18,058 bases of DNA, taken from NCBI GenBank assembly GCA_002297665.1, contig DBMS01000100.1, positions 1 through 18,058 on the forward strand, read 5' to 3'. Positions within the stretch are counted from its first letter, which is position 1. The number at the start of each line of letters is the position of its first letter. Below are positions 1 through 7,294 of the stretch, piece by piece. The DNA is from Holophagaceae bacterium UBA692. Its GTDB lineage: Bacteria > Acidobacteriota > Holophagae > Holophagales > Holophagaceae. Below the pieces are notes generated by a model. That model was not told the DNA's origin and did not search any database. It was given only the letters and a program-made list of their open reading frames with translations. A program made the translations under genes and the position numbers.

Positions 1-56
1 GCGGTCAGGACGAAGGTGATGATGACCCGCAATGGGTAATTAATCCGGAACTTCAT
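1..56 (-). CDS. 5' end of an unidentified gene, cut by the window edge
   Basis: On the minus strand an ATG at 56-54 opens a frame that runs to the window edge without a stop. The 18 visible codons read MKFRINYPLRVIITFVLT, a basic start followed by a hydrophobic stretch, as in a membrane anchor or signal sequence. It begins 16 bases after the stop of the upstream ClC gene, so it probably belongs to the same transcript. The Shine-Dalgarno match is weak (GGGACC about 9 bases upstream). Too little is visible to name the product. Confidence 0.45.
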   Translation of the reverse strand, partial: MKFRINYPLRVIITFVLT

Positions 57-72
57 GGTGCAGCAGGTCCCA

Positions 73-1374
73 TCAGGAGACCTCCCGCACCATCAGGTAG
101 GACACGGTCGTGCCAATGAGCGCAGGCACGACCAGGGAGGCCTGGCCGGTGGTTTCCGCCAGGAACACGACCGGTACCAGCAGGGTCCCATGGGTGGCCC
201 CGGCCAATGCGGAGGCGCCGACCATGGTCAAATAGCCCGTTTGGCCGATGCCCAGCAGGCCGTCGATACCGGCGCCCACCGCAGCGCCCATGGCGAGGGA
301 TGGAAGCCAAAGGCCGCCGATGCCGCCGCCGGCGAACGTCAAGGCGGTAGCGAAAAGTTTCAAAGCCAGGAAAACGGCTGCTTCCCTTGGCAGCGAATTG
401 CCCTGGACCAGGTATTGGACCAGCTCAAGGCCGCCGCCTTGGGTGATCGCAAGGTCCTTCCAAAGGAAATGGCTGGGCAGGGCGAGGAGGCTCAGGCCCA
501 CGCCGGCCGCCAGTCCGCGCCAAGCCAGGGGCATGGGATTCAGAAGGTGCTGAAGCCGTGACTTGACCCAGAGGTAGGACGAGGCCGCCATGCCGCAGGC
601 CATTCCCAGCAGGAGGGCCCACACGATTTCGCGGAATCGCAATGCGTAGGGATAGATCTTGGGCAGGGGCAACAGGGGGTTGTGGCCCATGAGGCCGGAA
701 AAGGCAACGTAGCCCGAAGCGGCGGCCACCAGGCACGGGATGAGGGCGGCCGAGTCGAGTTTCCCATTGTGTTCGGCGGCCATGAGGGCGCCGGAGATGG
801 GGGCGCGGAAGACAGCCGCGAGCGCCGCCGCGGCCCCGCTCCGCACCATGACCCGGGCCGGGCGGACAAGGTGCCTGAAATGCTTGAGTCTCGTGGCTGC
901 CGCGTGCAAAAGGCGATGGTACTGGAGCCCAAGGGCGGCGCCAAACCACTTCCCGGGCCCTTCGACCCCTGCGCTGCCCCCGAAACCAATCGTCAACGCG
1001 CAGGCTACGACCTTGCCCAGGGATGCCCGGAATGGGAAGACCTTGTAGGGGTCTTTCTTGGCCAGATCCAGATCCTTGAAAAGGGAGACTTCGCCGATTC
1101 GGGTCACGGTGAGCCAGAGGGTGGTCAGGAACAGGCCGATAGCCGGGAGGAGGATCGTCAACCGTGTCTGGCCGCCAACCCGGAGGACCATGGGCTCGAA
1201 GGACCCCAGGCCTCGGAGGGCTAGCGCGACCAGAAACCCGGTCACAGCCCCCAATGGAAGCGTGACCACCACAATATGCCGGGTATGGGCCAACATGCGA
1301 AGCCTGCTGGTGCGGTTCGGAAGAAACCTTCTCAAGGGTAGGGGCGCTGAATCCGGGCGTTGTGTGGTAGACAT
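73..1374 (-). CDS. Atypical ClC-family chloride channel/transporter, no CBS domains
   Basis: Polytopic membrane protein of the ClC anion channel/transporter family (about 433 aa from this ATG). An in-frame TTG at 1392 would add six residues (MEQNSY) but has no ribosome site, so the ATG at 1374 is preferred. Numbering from the TTG, the second ClC signature is present as GVEGP at 142-146, keeping the gating glutamate, and the third region reads FRAPISGALMAAE at 195-207. The first signature (GSGIP) is not recognisable. The helix-R tyrosine position appears to be alanine (ETTGQASLVVP), and the residue after E207 is histidine where H+/Cl- antiporters carry the internal proton glutamate. There is no C-terminal CBS pair. 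The gene is divergent from the first marR, with a palindromic operator between them. Family membership is secure; ion selectivity and transport mode are not. Confidence 0.85.
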   Translation of the reverse strand: MSTTQRPDSAPLPLRRFLPNRTSRLRMLAHTRHIVVVTLPLGAVTGFLVALALRGLGSFEPMVLRVGGQTRLTILLPAIGLFLTTLWLTVTRIGEVSLFKDLDLAKKDPYKVFPFRASLGKVVACALTIGFGGSAGVEGPGKWFGAALGLQYHRLLHAAATRLKHFRHLVRPARVMVRSGAAAALAAVFRAPISGALMAAEHNGKLDSAALIPCLVAAASGYVAFSGLMGHNPLLPLPKIYPYALRFREIVWALLLGMACGMAASSYLWVKSRLQHLLNPMPLAWRGLAAGVGLSLLALPSHFLWKDLAITQGGGLELVQYLVQGNSLPREAAVFLALKLFATALTFAGGGIGGLWLPSLAMGAAVGAGIDGLLGIGQTGYLTMVGASALAGATHGTLLVPVVFLAETTGQASLVVPALIGTTVSYLMVREVS

Positions 1375-1416
1375 GTATGAGTTCTGTTCCAAGGAAATCG
1401 TAGCGTTTCAAGATTA

Positions 1417-1433
1417 TGTTTGCAATGCAAACA
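1417..1433. promoter_or_regulatory. Palindromic operator between ClC1 and MarR1
   Basis: A perfect inverted repeat TGTTTGCA-A-TGCAAACA (8-bp arms around a single base) lies in the short AT-rich gap between the divergent ClC and marR genes. It contains the TTTGCAA core shared with the other three operators in this window, but its symmetry centre differs. Position and palindromy fit a MarR-type binding site controlling both genes, including autoregulation. No convincing -10/-35 pair could be fixed for either direction. Confidence 0.65.
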
Positions 1434-1451
1434 ATATGCATCGGGAACAAT

Positions 1452-1928
1452 ATGGCGACCGTCAGCAAGGCCCACCTCATCCAGGACTGCATGCAAAGCC
1501 TCCGGAGGATCGTGAAGGTCCTGGAAACCTATTCCGAGGGTGTCGAACGGCGCTTCGACCTCACGGGCCCTCAGCTCTGGGCCTTGTGGGAACTGGGCAG
1601 GCTCGGGCCCTGCGCACTGAAGGACCTGGCCGCGAAAATGAAGCTGGATCCGAGCACCGTGGTCGGCGTCGTGGACCGGCTCGTGCACAAGGGGCTGGTG
1701 ATCCGGAACCCGGACCCGGGCGACAGGCGCCGGATCTCCCTCATCCCCACGGCCAAGGGACAGAGGATCCTTGCGGCCGCACCCCATCCGGCGCAGGGGC
1801 ACTTGCTGGTCGGCCTGGAGAGAATGGATCGGAAGACGGTGGAGAACCTCCATGGCTCACTCGAAGTGCTAGTGGGGGTCCTTGAAGCGGAAAACCTGGA
1901 GGTCCCCTTCTTCTTTGCGGAGGAATAG
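1452..1928 (+). CDS. MarR-family transcriptional regulator (paralogue 1)
   Basis: Winged helix-turn-helix regulator of the MarR family, 158 aa, expected to bind palindromic DNA as a dimer. The N-terminal helix is followed by a wHTH at about residues 38-82 (LGPCALKDLAAKMKLDPSTV, then VVGVVDRLVHKGLV). The wing carries the family's DRRR motif at 91-94, and a long C-terminal helix completes the dimer interface. The frame is open upstream to an ATG at 1416, but that start lies inside the operator. The ATG at 1452 has GGGAA just upstream and aligns with the start of the second paralogue. It is divergent from ClC1 and followed 85 bases later by a close paralogue; by eye the two differ at about 33 of roughly 148 aligned residues. 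No ligand can be predicted; there is no obvious redox cysteine pair of the OhrR type. Confidence 0.9.
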   Translation: MATVSKAHLIQDCMQSLRRIVKVLETYSEGVERRFDLTGPQLWALWELGRLGPCALKDLAAKMKLDPSTVVGVVDRLVHKGLVIRNPDPGDRRRISLIPTAKGQRILAAAPHPAQGHLLVGLERMDRKTVENLHGSLEVLVGVLEAENLEVPFFFAEE

Positions 1929-1977
1929 CCCTTGGACCACCTTGGCCTCGGGGGGGTGCAGCACCAGGAAAGTCTGT

Positions 1978-2007
1978 TTGACAAAATTTGTCTTGCAACC
2001 CAAATTA
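1978..2007 (+). promoter_or_regulatory. Promoter with overlapping operator upstream of MarR2
   Basis: TTGACA at 1978-1983 is a perfect -35 hexamer. A 22-bp imperfect palindrome starts two bases later (1985-2006; outer arms AATTTG and CAAATT, centre TTGCAA, 9 of 11 base pairs matching). The -10 would fall at 2001-2007 (CAAATT or AAATTA), inside the palindrome's right arm. A repressor bound here would occlude RNA polymerase. The expected transcription start lies at or next to the marR2 ATG at 2014. Confidence 0.65.
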
Positions 2008-2013
2008 ATTGGC

Positions 2014-2544
2014 ATGGCAAGCCGAGGCTCCGCGCCCACCCAACAGGAACTCATCCAGGAGTGCATGCAAGACCTTCGCAGGATCGTCAAGGTCCTTGAG
2101 GACTACTCCCTTGGCGTGGAAAAGCGGTTCGGGCTCACAGGGCCCCAATTGTGGGCTCTATGGGAGCTTGGCCGGATGGGACCCTGCGCGCTCAAGGACC
2201 TGGCGGGCAAGATGAAGCTTGACTCCAGCACGGTGGTGGGCGTCCTGGATCGGCTGGTCGCGAAAGGCCTGGTGTTGCGCGGTCCCGATTCGCGTGATCG
2301 GCGGAGGATCTCCGTTGCGCCGACGCCGGCAGGTGAACGGATCCTGGCGGCGGCGCCCCATCCTGCGCAAGGACACCTCCTGGCCGGCCTTGAGGGCCTG
2401 GACCGGGCCAAAGTGGAAACCCTTAACACGTCCCTGGGCCTCCTGGTGGAGGTCCTGGAAGCTGAGCACCTGGAAGCTCCTTTTTTCTTCGCCAGGGAAG
2501 GTATCCCAGGATTTCAATGGAATCCTCCCGGCTGGAGGCCGTAG
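2014..2544 (+). CDS. MarR-family transcriptional regulator (paralogue 2)
   Basis: Second MarR-family winged-helix regulator, 176 aa, clearly a tandem duplicate of the preceding gene. The recognition region (GPCALKDLAGKMKLDSSTVVG) and the wing DRRRIS are almost unchanged, so the two proteins probably recognise similar DNA. The frame is open upstream to 1882, but those starts would run through marR1's end and through the operator. The ATG at 2014 matches paralogue 1, only 7 bases after the operator, and has no Shine-Dalgarno site, so the mRNA may be leaderless. After the conserved PFFFA end it carries about 18 extra residues (REGIPGFQWNPPGWRP at the tip), and these overlap the 3' end of the convergent ClC2 gene by 31 bases. 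Role inferred: local repressor, alone or with MarR1 (possible heterodimer). Confidence 0.9.
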   Translation: MASRGSAPTQQELIQECMQDLRRIVKVLEDYSLGVEKRFGLTGPQLWALWELGRMGPCALKDLAGKMKLDSSTVVGVLDRLVAKGLVLRGPDSRDRRRISVAPTPAGERILAAAPHPAQGHLLAGLEGLDRAKVETLNTSLGLLVEVLEAEHLEAPFFFAREGIPGFQWNPPGWRP

Positions 2545-4358
2545 CACTCCAGCACGTCCTTCAGGGAGATGACGCCTTCCATCCGGTTCACGTCCTCCCG
2601 GCTGACGACGGGGAGCAGGTCCAGCTTCGATGAGCCCATCCGCTCGAGCGCCCAATGCAGTGACTGGTCCGAGTGGACATGAGGGAAGGACCGGCCGCCG
2701 AGGATATCCTTGATCGTCAGGGAGCCGTGATCCGCTTCGTGAGCGCTCTCAAGCATGGCCCGGTTGACGATGCCGACGATGCCCCGCGGGTCGATCACGG
2801 GCCAGGCCAACTGGGGACTGGAGGCGGTCATTCCCAGGGCTTCAGCTAGGGACAGCGAGGCGGGGAGGACTTCGGCCGCAGGTTTCATGGCGGAGCGCAC
2901 CTTGATCCGGTCATGCTCCTGCCGCGATTCGGTGCTGGGAAGGTGGATGCCGTCCTGGCGGGCCAGGGCCCCGTAGATCGGAAGCTTCTGGTAGCGCGAG
3001 GAGATGAAGTAGCTCACAAGGTTGGAAATCATGAGGGGGACGATGACGGAGTAGTCGCGGGTCGTCTCGAAGATCATCAGCACCGATGTCATCGGAGCCC
3101 GGACGATCCCGGCGAACAGGGTCCCCATGCCCACTAGGGAATAGGCTCCCGAGTTCGCCGTATGGAGAGGCAGGTAATGGTGCGCCACCCAACCTACCGA
3201 GCCGCCCACCATCGCACCGATGAAAAGGCTTGGCCCAAACAGGCCTCCCGCGTTCCCCGAGGCATAACTCGTCGTCACGGCAAGGGTCTTCAAGATCACC
3301 AGGAGTGCCATCAGTCCAAGCGCCATCCTGCCATTGAGCGCCTCTCCCACGAAACCGTAGCCGACGCCCAGCACCTCCGGGACGAACCATCCCATGAGGC
3401 CGACCGCGAGACCTCCGGCGAGGGGATGGAACCCGGCCGTCCAGGGAGGAAATCGAAGGAAGCGTTGGCGCATCCAGAGCAGGCTCCGGGTAAAGGAAAC
3501 CGAGACAAGCCCCCCGACCACGCCGAGGATGACGTACAGGCCCAGTTCCAGCGGATGGACCAACTGGTACTGGGGGACCTCGAACAGGGGTGAATTGCCC
3601 AGGAACAGGCGCATGACCATCCAGGACGTTGCCGATGCAAGGACGACGGACCCCAGGACGGGGGCATGGAGGTCGCTCATCACTTCTTCCAGGGCGAAAA
3701 GCACGGCCGCGAGCGGAGTGTTGAAGGCGGCCGCCACGGCGGCGGCGGCACCCACTGGTATGAGGGCCCTGACCTTGTCGGGCTTCAGGCCGAGGTGGCG
3801 GCCCAGCATGGACGCGATCCCGGCGCCCACCTGGACGGAAGGCCCCTCCCGGCCCAGGGGTATCCCGCTGGCGAGAGTCACGGATGTGCAGAAGAACTTC
3901 CCCAGGACCGTGCGCAAGGAGATGTGGCCTTCCCGCACGAAGAGCGCTGCCTTGGTCTGGGGCACGCCGCTGCCCCGGGCATTGGGGAAGTGGCGGAAGA
4001 GCAGATAGCCCATGGACAGGGCCCCCGCCACCGGGATCAGGAGGCGCCTCCAGGGGGAGCCGCCGTGCGGGTACAGGCGGAAGCCGAACCTCTCGGTCAA
4101 CAGGATGAAGGCTACGACCGTCAGCCCGATCAGGGCCCCGATGACCAGGGTCAGCACGAGGAAAACCTGGTCCTCCCGGTCCTGGAGGAGGGTCCCCCAT
4201 TGCTTCACGGGCAATTGCCAAAGCTTTCCATCGCCAGGCCCGGTGGCATTTCCCATCATCGGGCTTCGCTTTCCGGCGGGATTCCTGCTTCGGCCTGGAT
4301 CCGACATCCGGGAGTCCCGAACTGGGTGAAGGTGTGCATGGGTTTCCGTACCCGTCAT
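2514..4358 (-). CDS. ClC-family H+/Cl- exchange transporter with C-terminal CBS pair
   Basis: Canonical ClC protein of 614 aa from this ATG. The first about 50 residues are polar and poorly conserved-looking, and an ATG at 4259 (MMGNATG, with GGAAAG upstream) would give a more usual start. Signatures: GSGVP at 129-133, GREGP at 169-173 (gating glutamate E171), AFNTPLAAVLFALEE at 211-225, GGLFGPSLF near 371-379 and the helix-R tyrosine at 436 (RDYSVIVP). The E224-E225 pair matches the position of the internal proton glutamate of the E. coli exchanger, so coupled H+/Cl- antiport is predicted rather than a passive channel. Two CBS motifs follow the membrane part (about 486-540 and 545-608) and could sense adenine nucleotides. 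It is convergent with marR2 and divergent from the GH32 gene, with the perfect operator 118 bases upstream of the start. Confidence 0.9.
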   Translation of the reverse strand: MTGTETHAHLHPVRDSRMSDPGRSRNPAGKRSPMMGNATGPGDGKLWQLPVKQWGTLLQDREDQVFLVLTLVIGALIGLTVVAFILLTERFGFRLYPHGGSPWRRLLIPVAGALSMGYLLFRHFPNARGSGVPQTKAALFVREGHISLRTVLGKFFCTSVTLASGIPLGREGPSVQVGAGIASMLGRHLGLKPDKVRALIPVGAAAAVAAAFNTPLAAVLFALEEVMSDLHAPVLGSVVLASATSWMVMRLFLGNSPLFEVPQYQLVHPLELGLYVILGVVGGLVSVSFTRSLLWMRQRFLRFPPWTAGFHPLAGGLAVGLMGWFVPEVLGVGYGFVGEALNGRMALGLMALLVILKTLAVTTSYASGNAGGLFGPSLFIGAMVGGSVGWVAHHYLPLHTANSGAYSLVGMGTLFAGIVRAPMTSVLMIFETTRDYSVIVPLMISNLVSYFISSRYQKLPIYGALARQDGIHLPSTESRQEHDRIKVRSAMKPAAEVLPASLSLAEALGMTASSPQLAWPVIDPRGIVGIVNRAMLESAHEADHGSLTIKDILGGRSFPHVHSDQSLHWALERMGSSKLDLLPVVSREDVNRMEGVISLKDVLECYGLQPGGFH

Positions 4359-4469
4359 GACAATTCAAGGATTCTCGGTTAGAGCGTGCTTCACGAATTC
4401 GACGCCAGGACCTGGAGCGCTTTCCACCGGGACACCGTGGACCTGTCCTCCTCGCAATTCAAAGATACA

Positions 4470-4498
4470 TTGACAAATTTGATTTGCAAATCAAATTA
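4470..4498 (+). promoter_or_regulatory. Promoter with perfect 22-bp palindromic operator (GH32/ClC2 divergent region)
   Basis: TTGACA at 4470-4475 is immediately followed by a perfect 22-bp palindrome at 4476-4497: AATTTGATTTG joined to its exact reverse complement CAAATCAAATT. A -10 would lie near 4492-4498 (CAAATT/AAATTA, spacing 16-17), inside the palindrome. It sits in the 190-base gap between ClC2 (minus) and the GH32 gene (plus), so it could act on both directions. This is the best copy of the motif also found at 1985, 7166 and, in variant form, 1417. Confidence 0.75.
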
Positions 4499-4548
4499 AA
4501 CGAAGGGCAAGCGATCCTCCGGGCCAGAGCCGAAGAGGATGTCCCCGG

Positions 4549-6021
4549 TTGAAAGGGCAATGGGCCATGTACTCGTCGCGTGGATTCAGGGAATGGGAAA
4601 TGGGTGATATCGACGTCATCCGTCGCGGCAAGGAATACCACCTTTTCCATCTGGTCCTGCCGAACCATGACTACATCGCCCACGCGGTCTCGGAGGACGG
4701 AATGACCTGGGTCCGGACTCGGAACGCTCTGTTCACCGGGGAACCGGGGACGTGGGACGACGACATGCTGTGGACCATGCACGTCACCCGGAACCCGGTC
4801 CGGAAAGTGTACGAAATGTTCTTCACAGGTCTCCACCGGGCCGAAAACGGTCATATCCAGCGGATCGGCAGGGCCGTGTCCCGGGACCTCCTCCATTGGA
4901 AGGAGGAGAATGACCAAGGTCTGCCCCTGGCCCCCCAGGGCCTGATCTACGAATCGGCGGGGAAGGGCGACCGGGGCTGGATCTCGTTCCGGGACCCTTT
5001 CCTGTTCCGCCACGAGGGGAGCGAATGGCTTCTGATCTGTGCGCGGGTGGTCCAGGGCATCGGGAGCCGGCGGGGCTGCGTGGGGCTCGTGCGGCGCTCC
5101 GTCGACGGCTACGTCCTCGTTGAGCCCCTCTTCTTCCCCCGGATGTACGACGATATCGAATGCCCCTGCCTGGCGGAGCTGGCCGGGTGGTTCTACCTCA
5201 TCGGGTCCGTGCGGGAGGATGTGGAAGTCCACTACTGGTGGAGCAATTCCTTCCGGGGCGAGTATCAGTCCTTTCGCCACAACGTTCTCCTGCCCAGGGG
5301 CAACTACGCCGCGCGGGTCATGAAGGACGGCGCCAGGACCCTCGTGTTCAACGTCTTCATCGATGGGCTGGACGTGGAAAGCGGCGTCCGCTCCATCCCG
5401 CCGCCCAAGGAATTGCGGAAGAGCGTCCACGGCGGGCTGGAACTGGTGAGCTATCACCGGTGGGAGGAGAAGAAGCTGGGAACCCGGCCTTTGGCCCGGG
5501 AAGCCTTCACGTCCCACCTGGCCAATCCGAAGGCGGCTTGCGAAGGCACTGGGGAATCCATCGCCTTTTCCAGCACCAACGGGTACGAAATCTTCACCGT
5601 CCCGGAGGACGATGGGGCCTACCTCTGGACGGGTCAGATCCGGGTTCGTCGGCAAGGTCAATGCGGTTTCGTTTTCGGCCTGGATGACCAGCTTGGCGGC
5701 TATTTCATAACCCTGGACGCGGTGCGGGGGGTCGCCCAGATCCGCGCCTGGGGGAGCCGGCCCGAGCGGGTTTTCCGGAACTACATCTATGAAGATCTCC
5801 AACTCGGCACCTTCCCGCCTTCGACCGAGGGACGCTATGCCTTCAGCCTGTTGCGCTGGGGGACCTACATTGAACTTTCCATCGACGGAGTCGTGCGCTT
5901 GACCCTGGTCGACGGGCAGTTCAATGGCCGCAACCTCGGGGTTTTTGTCGAAAGCGCGGAAGTCGAGCTGGCGCACCAGGCCTTGTTCGCGCTGGCTCCA
6001 CCTGGGACGGACCGGGCCTGA
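4549..6021 (+). CDS. GH32-like glycoside hydrolase (intracellular beta-fructosidase type)
   Basis: Five-bladed propeller glycosidase of the GH32 type, 490 aa, with no signal peptide and so probably cytoplasmic. The three GH32 landmarks are visible. MGDIDV at 18-23 stands where the family has WMNDPNG, with D20 as candidate nucleophile. FRDP at 147-150 is the transition-state aspartate motif. DIEC at 202-205 carries the acid/base glutamate E204. A C-terminal beta-sandwich ends in a stretch typical of the family (NLGVFVESAEVEL). The nucleophile motif is divergent, so the exact fructoside (sucrose, sucrose phosphate or a fructan) is uncertain. The TTG at 4549 has GAAGAGG upstream; the ATG at 4567 (AAAGGG, 9-base spacing) is an equally good start. 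It lies downstream of the palindromic operator, with mscS 29 bases after its stop. A role in breaking down sucrose made by the next operon is inferred. Confidence 0.8.
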   Translation: MKGQWAMYSSRGFREWEMGDIDVIRRGKEYHLFHLVLPNHDYIAHAVSEDGMTWVRTRNALFTGEPGTWDDDMLWTMHVTRNPVRKVYEMFFTGLHRAENGHIQRIGRAVSRDLLHWKEENDQGLPLAPQGLIYESAGKGDRGWISFRDPFLFRHEGSEWLLICARVVQGIGSRRGCVGLVRRSVDGYVLVEPLFFPRMYDDIECPCLAELAGWFYLIGSVREDVEVHYWWSNSFRGEYQSFRHNVLLPRGNYAARVMKDGARTLVFNVFIDGLDVESGVRSIPPPKELRKSVHGGLELVSYHRWEEKKLGTRPLAREAFTSHLANPKAACEGTGESIAFSSTNGYEIFTVPEDDGAYLWTGQIRVRRQGQCGFVFGLDDQLGGYFITLDAVRGVAQIRAWGSRPERVFRNYIYEDLQLGTFPPSTEGRYAFSLLRWGTYIELSIDGVVRLTLVDGQFNGRNLGVFVESAEVELAHQALFALAPPGTDRA

Positions 6022-6050
6022 TCGTATTCCGATCCCAAGCGGGAGGACAC

Positions 6051-7097
6051 ATGCAGGGTTACCTTGGAAATCAACCGCTTGCCTGGCTCATGGGGCTGGG
6101 GACGGCCTTCGTGGTGATGGCTTGCCTCCTCGGGGCACGAAAAATCCTGGTTGGCCGTCTGAAGGCGCTCGCTGAACGGACCGCAACCCACCTGGACGAC
6201 CTCGCGGTGGACCTTATCGCCAATACCCGGGCCTTCGCCCTGGGCGCCGTGTCCTTGTACGCCGGATCCAGGTTCCTGTCGATTCCCGCAGGGGTGGAGA
6301 CTGCCCTCAACAGGCTCCTGCTGATCCTGGCCCTTCTGCAGGCGAACCTCTGGGCCATCGCCGCCGTGTCCTCCCAGCTCAGGCGAACGATCCAGCTGCG
6401 CCTCGAAGGAGGGGTAGGGGGTGCGACCGCGCTCCGCCTGGTGGGTTTGGGCGTCAAGATCATCCTGTGGGCAGGCTTCCTCCTGGTCGCCCTGGAGAAC
6501 CTCGGCGTGAACGTCACCGGCCTGGTCACGGGGCTGGGAATCGGGGGACTGGCGGTGGCCCTGGCGCTCCAGAACCTTCTCGGCGACCTCATCGCGTCCC
6601 TGACCATCGTCCTGGACCGCCCTTTCGCCATCGGGGACTTCCTGATCGTGGGCGACTTCCTAGGCGTCGTGGAGCACATCGGACTCAAGAGCACCCGGAT
6701 GCGGAGCCTTTCGGGCGAACAGATCATCTTTCCCAATGGCGATCTCCTGAAGAGCCGAATCCGCAATTTCAAGGCCATGGGCGAACGGCGCGTGGCCTTC
6801 ACCTTCGGCGTCACCTATCAAAGCTCGCATGCAAAACTTGTGGCCCTCGGTCCCAAGGTCCATGCCCTCGTGGCGGGGCAACCCGGCGCCCGCTGCGACC
6901 GGGTCCACCTCAAGGACCTCGGGGATTCAGCCCTGGTCTTCGAAGTGGTCTATTTCCTTGAGGATCCGGACTTCAATCACTACATGGACGTCCAGCAGGC
7001 GATCAATCTTGATCTGTTGCAATTGATTGAGATGGAAGGGCTGGCATTGGCCTACCCCACGCGGACCGTCTTCCTGGCCGGGAGGCCCGGCCTCTGA
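6051..7097 (+). CDS. MscS-family mechanosensitive ion channel
   Basis: Inner-membrane mechanosensitive channel, 348 aa, that opens on osmotic downshock to release solutes. About five hydrophobic segments are visible (near 11-28, 57-76, 88-106, 131-149 and 152-186). The last is the Gly/Ala-rich pore helix (LGIGGLAVALALQNLLGDL at 162-180), followed by the MscS beta domain with the family's DRPFAIGDF and GVVEHIGLKSTRMRS stretches and IIFPNGDLL at 225-233. The soluble C-terminal part follows to a normal end. The ATG has a strong ribosome site (GGGAGGA). It begins 29 bases after the GH32 stop, so the two are probably co-transcribed from the operator-controlled promoter at 4470. Confidence 0.92.
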   Translation: MQGYLGNQPLAWLMGLGTAFVVMACLLGARKILVGRLKALAERTATHLDDLAVDLIANTRAFALGAVSLYAGSRFLSIPAGVETALNRLLLILALLQANLWAIAAVSSQLRRTIQLRLEGGVGGATALRLVGLGVKIILWAGFLLVALENLGVNVTGLVTGLGIGGLAVALALQNLLGDLIASLTIVLDRPFAIGDFLIVGDFLGVVEHIGLKSTRMRSLSGEQIIFPNGDLLKSRIRNFKAMGERRVAFTFGVTYQSSHAKLVALGPKVHALVAGQPGARCDRVHLKDLGDSALVFEVVYFLEDPDFNHYMDVQQAINLDLLQLIEMEGLALAYPTRTVFLAGRPGL

Positions 7098-7158
7098 AAG
7101 GAGAATCCAGTGCCTCATCGTTCCGAAGGGCTGCGCGGCGTTGGATCTCGCCTTTCGC

Positions 7159-7188
7159 TTGACAAAATTTGATTTGCAACCCAAACTA
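7159..7188 (+). promoter_or_regulatory. Promoter with operator for the compatible-solute operon
   Basis: TTGACA at 7159-7164 is followed at 7166-7187 by a copy of the 22-bp operator (AATTTGATTTG-CAACCCAAACT; 8 of 11 positions pair). The left arm is identical to the perfect site at 4476. The -10 would be CAAACT/AAACTA at 7182-7188, overlapping the right arm. The site lies in the gap between mscS (ends 7097) and the first gene with a good ribosome site (7295), so it is the likely promoter for the genes from 7295 to 12.1 kb. Confidence 0.68.
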
Positions 7189-7294
7189 ATAATGCAGCAA
7201 ACGTACACCCAAGGGTGCGACTTCGTGGTCGCAGGATTCAGTGAAGGTCGGGCCGCCTTCCATTCTGGCGAATGCTTCGCCGAATGGAGGAATC

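Noticed and set aside
4459..5976. A 505-aa open frame on the minus strand opposite the GH32 gene.
   Set aside because: It mirrors the GH32 codon pattern, has no domain features and would run through the palindromic operator; it is a high-GC shadow frame.
7110..7172. A 20-codon frame with a strong AAGGAG site and GTG start just after mscS, ending inside the operator.
   Set aside because: Too short and with no recognisable content; it may be a leftover of a gene once following mscS. Not supported as a gene.
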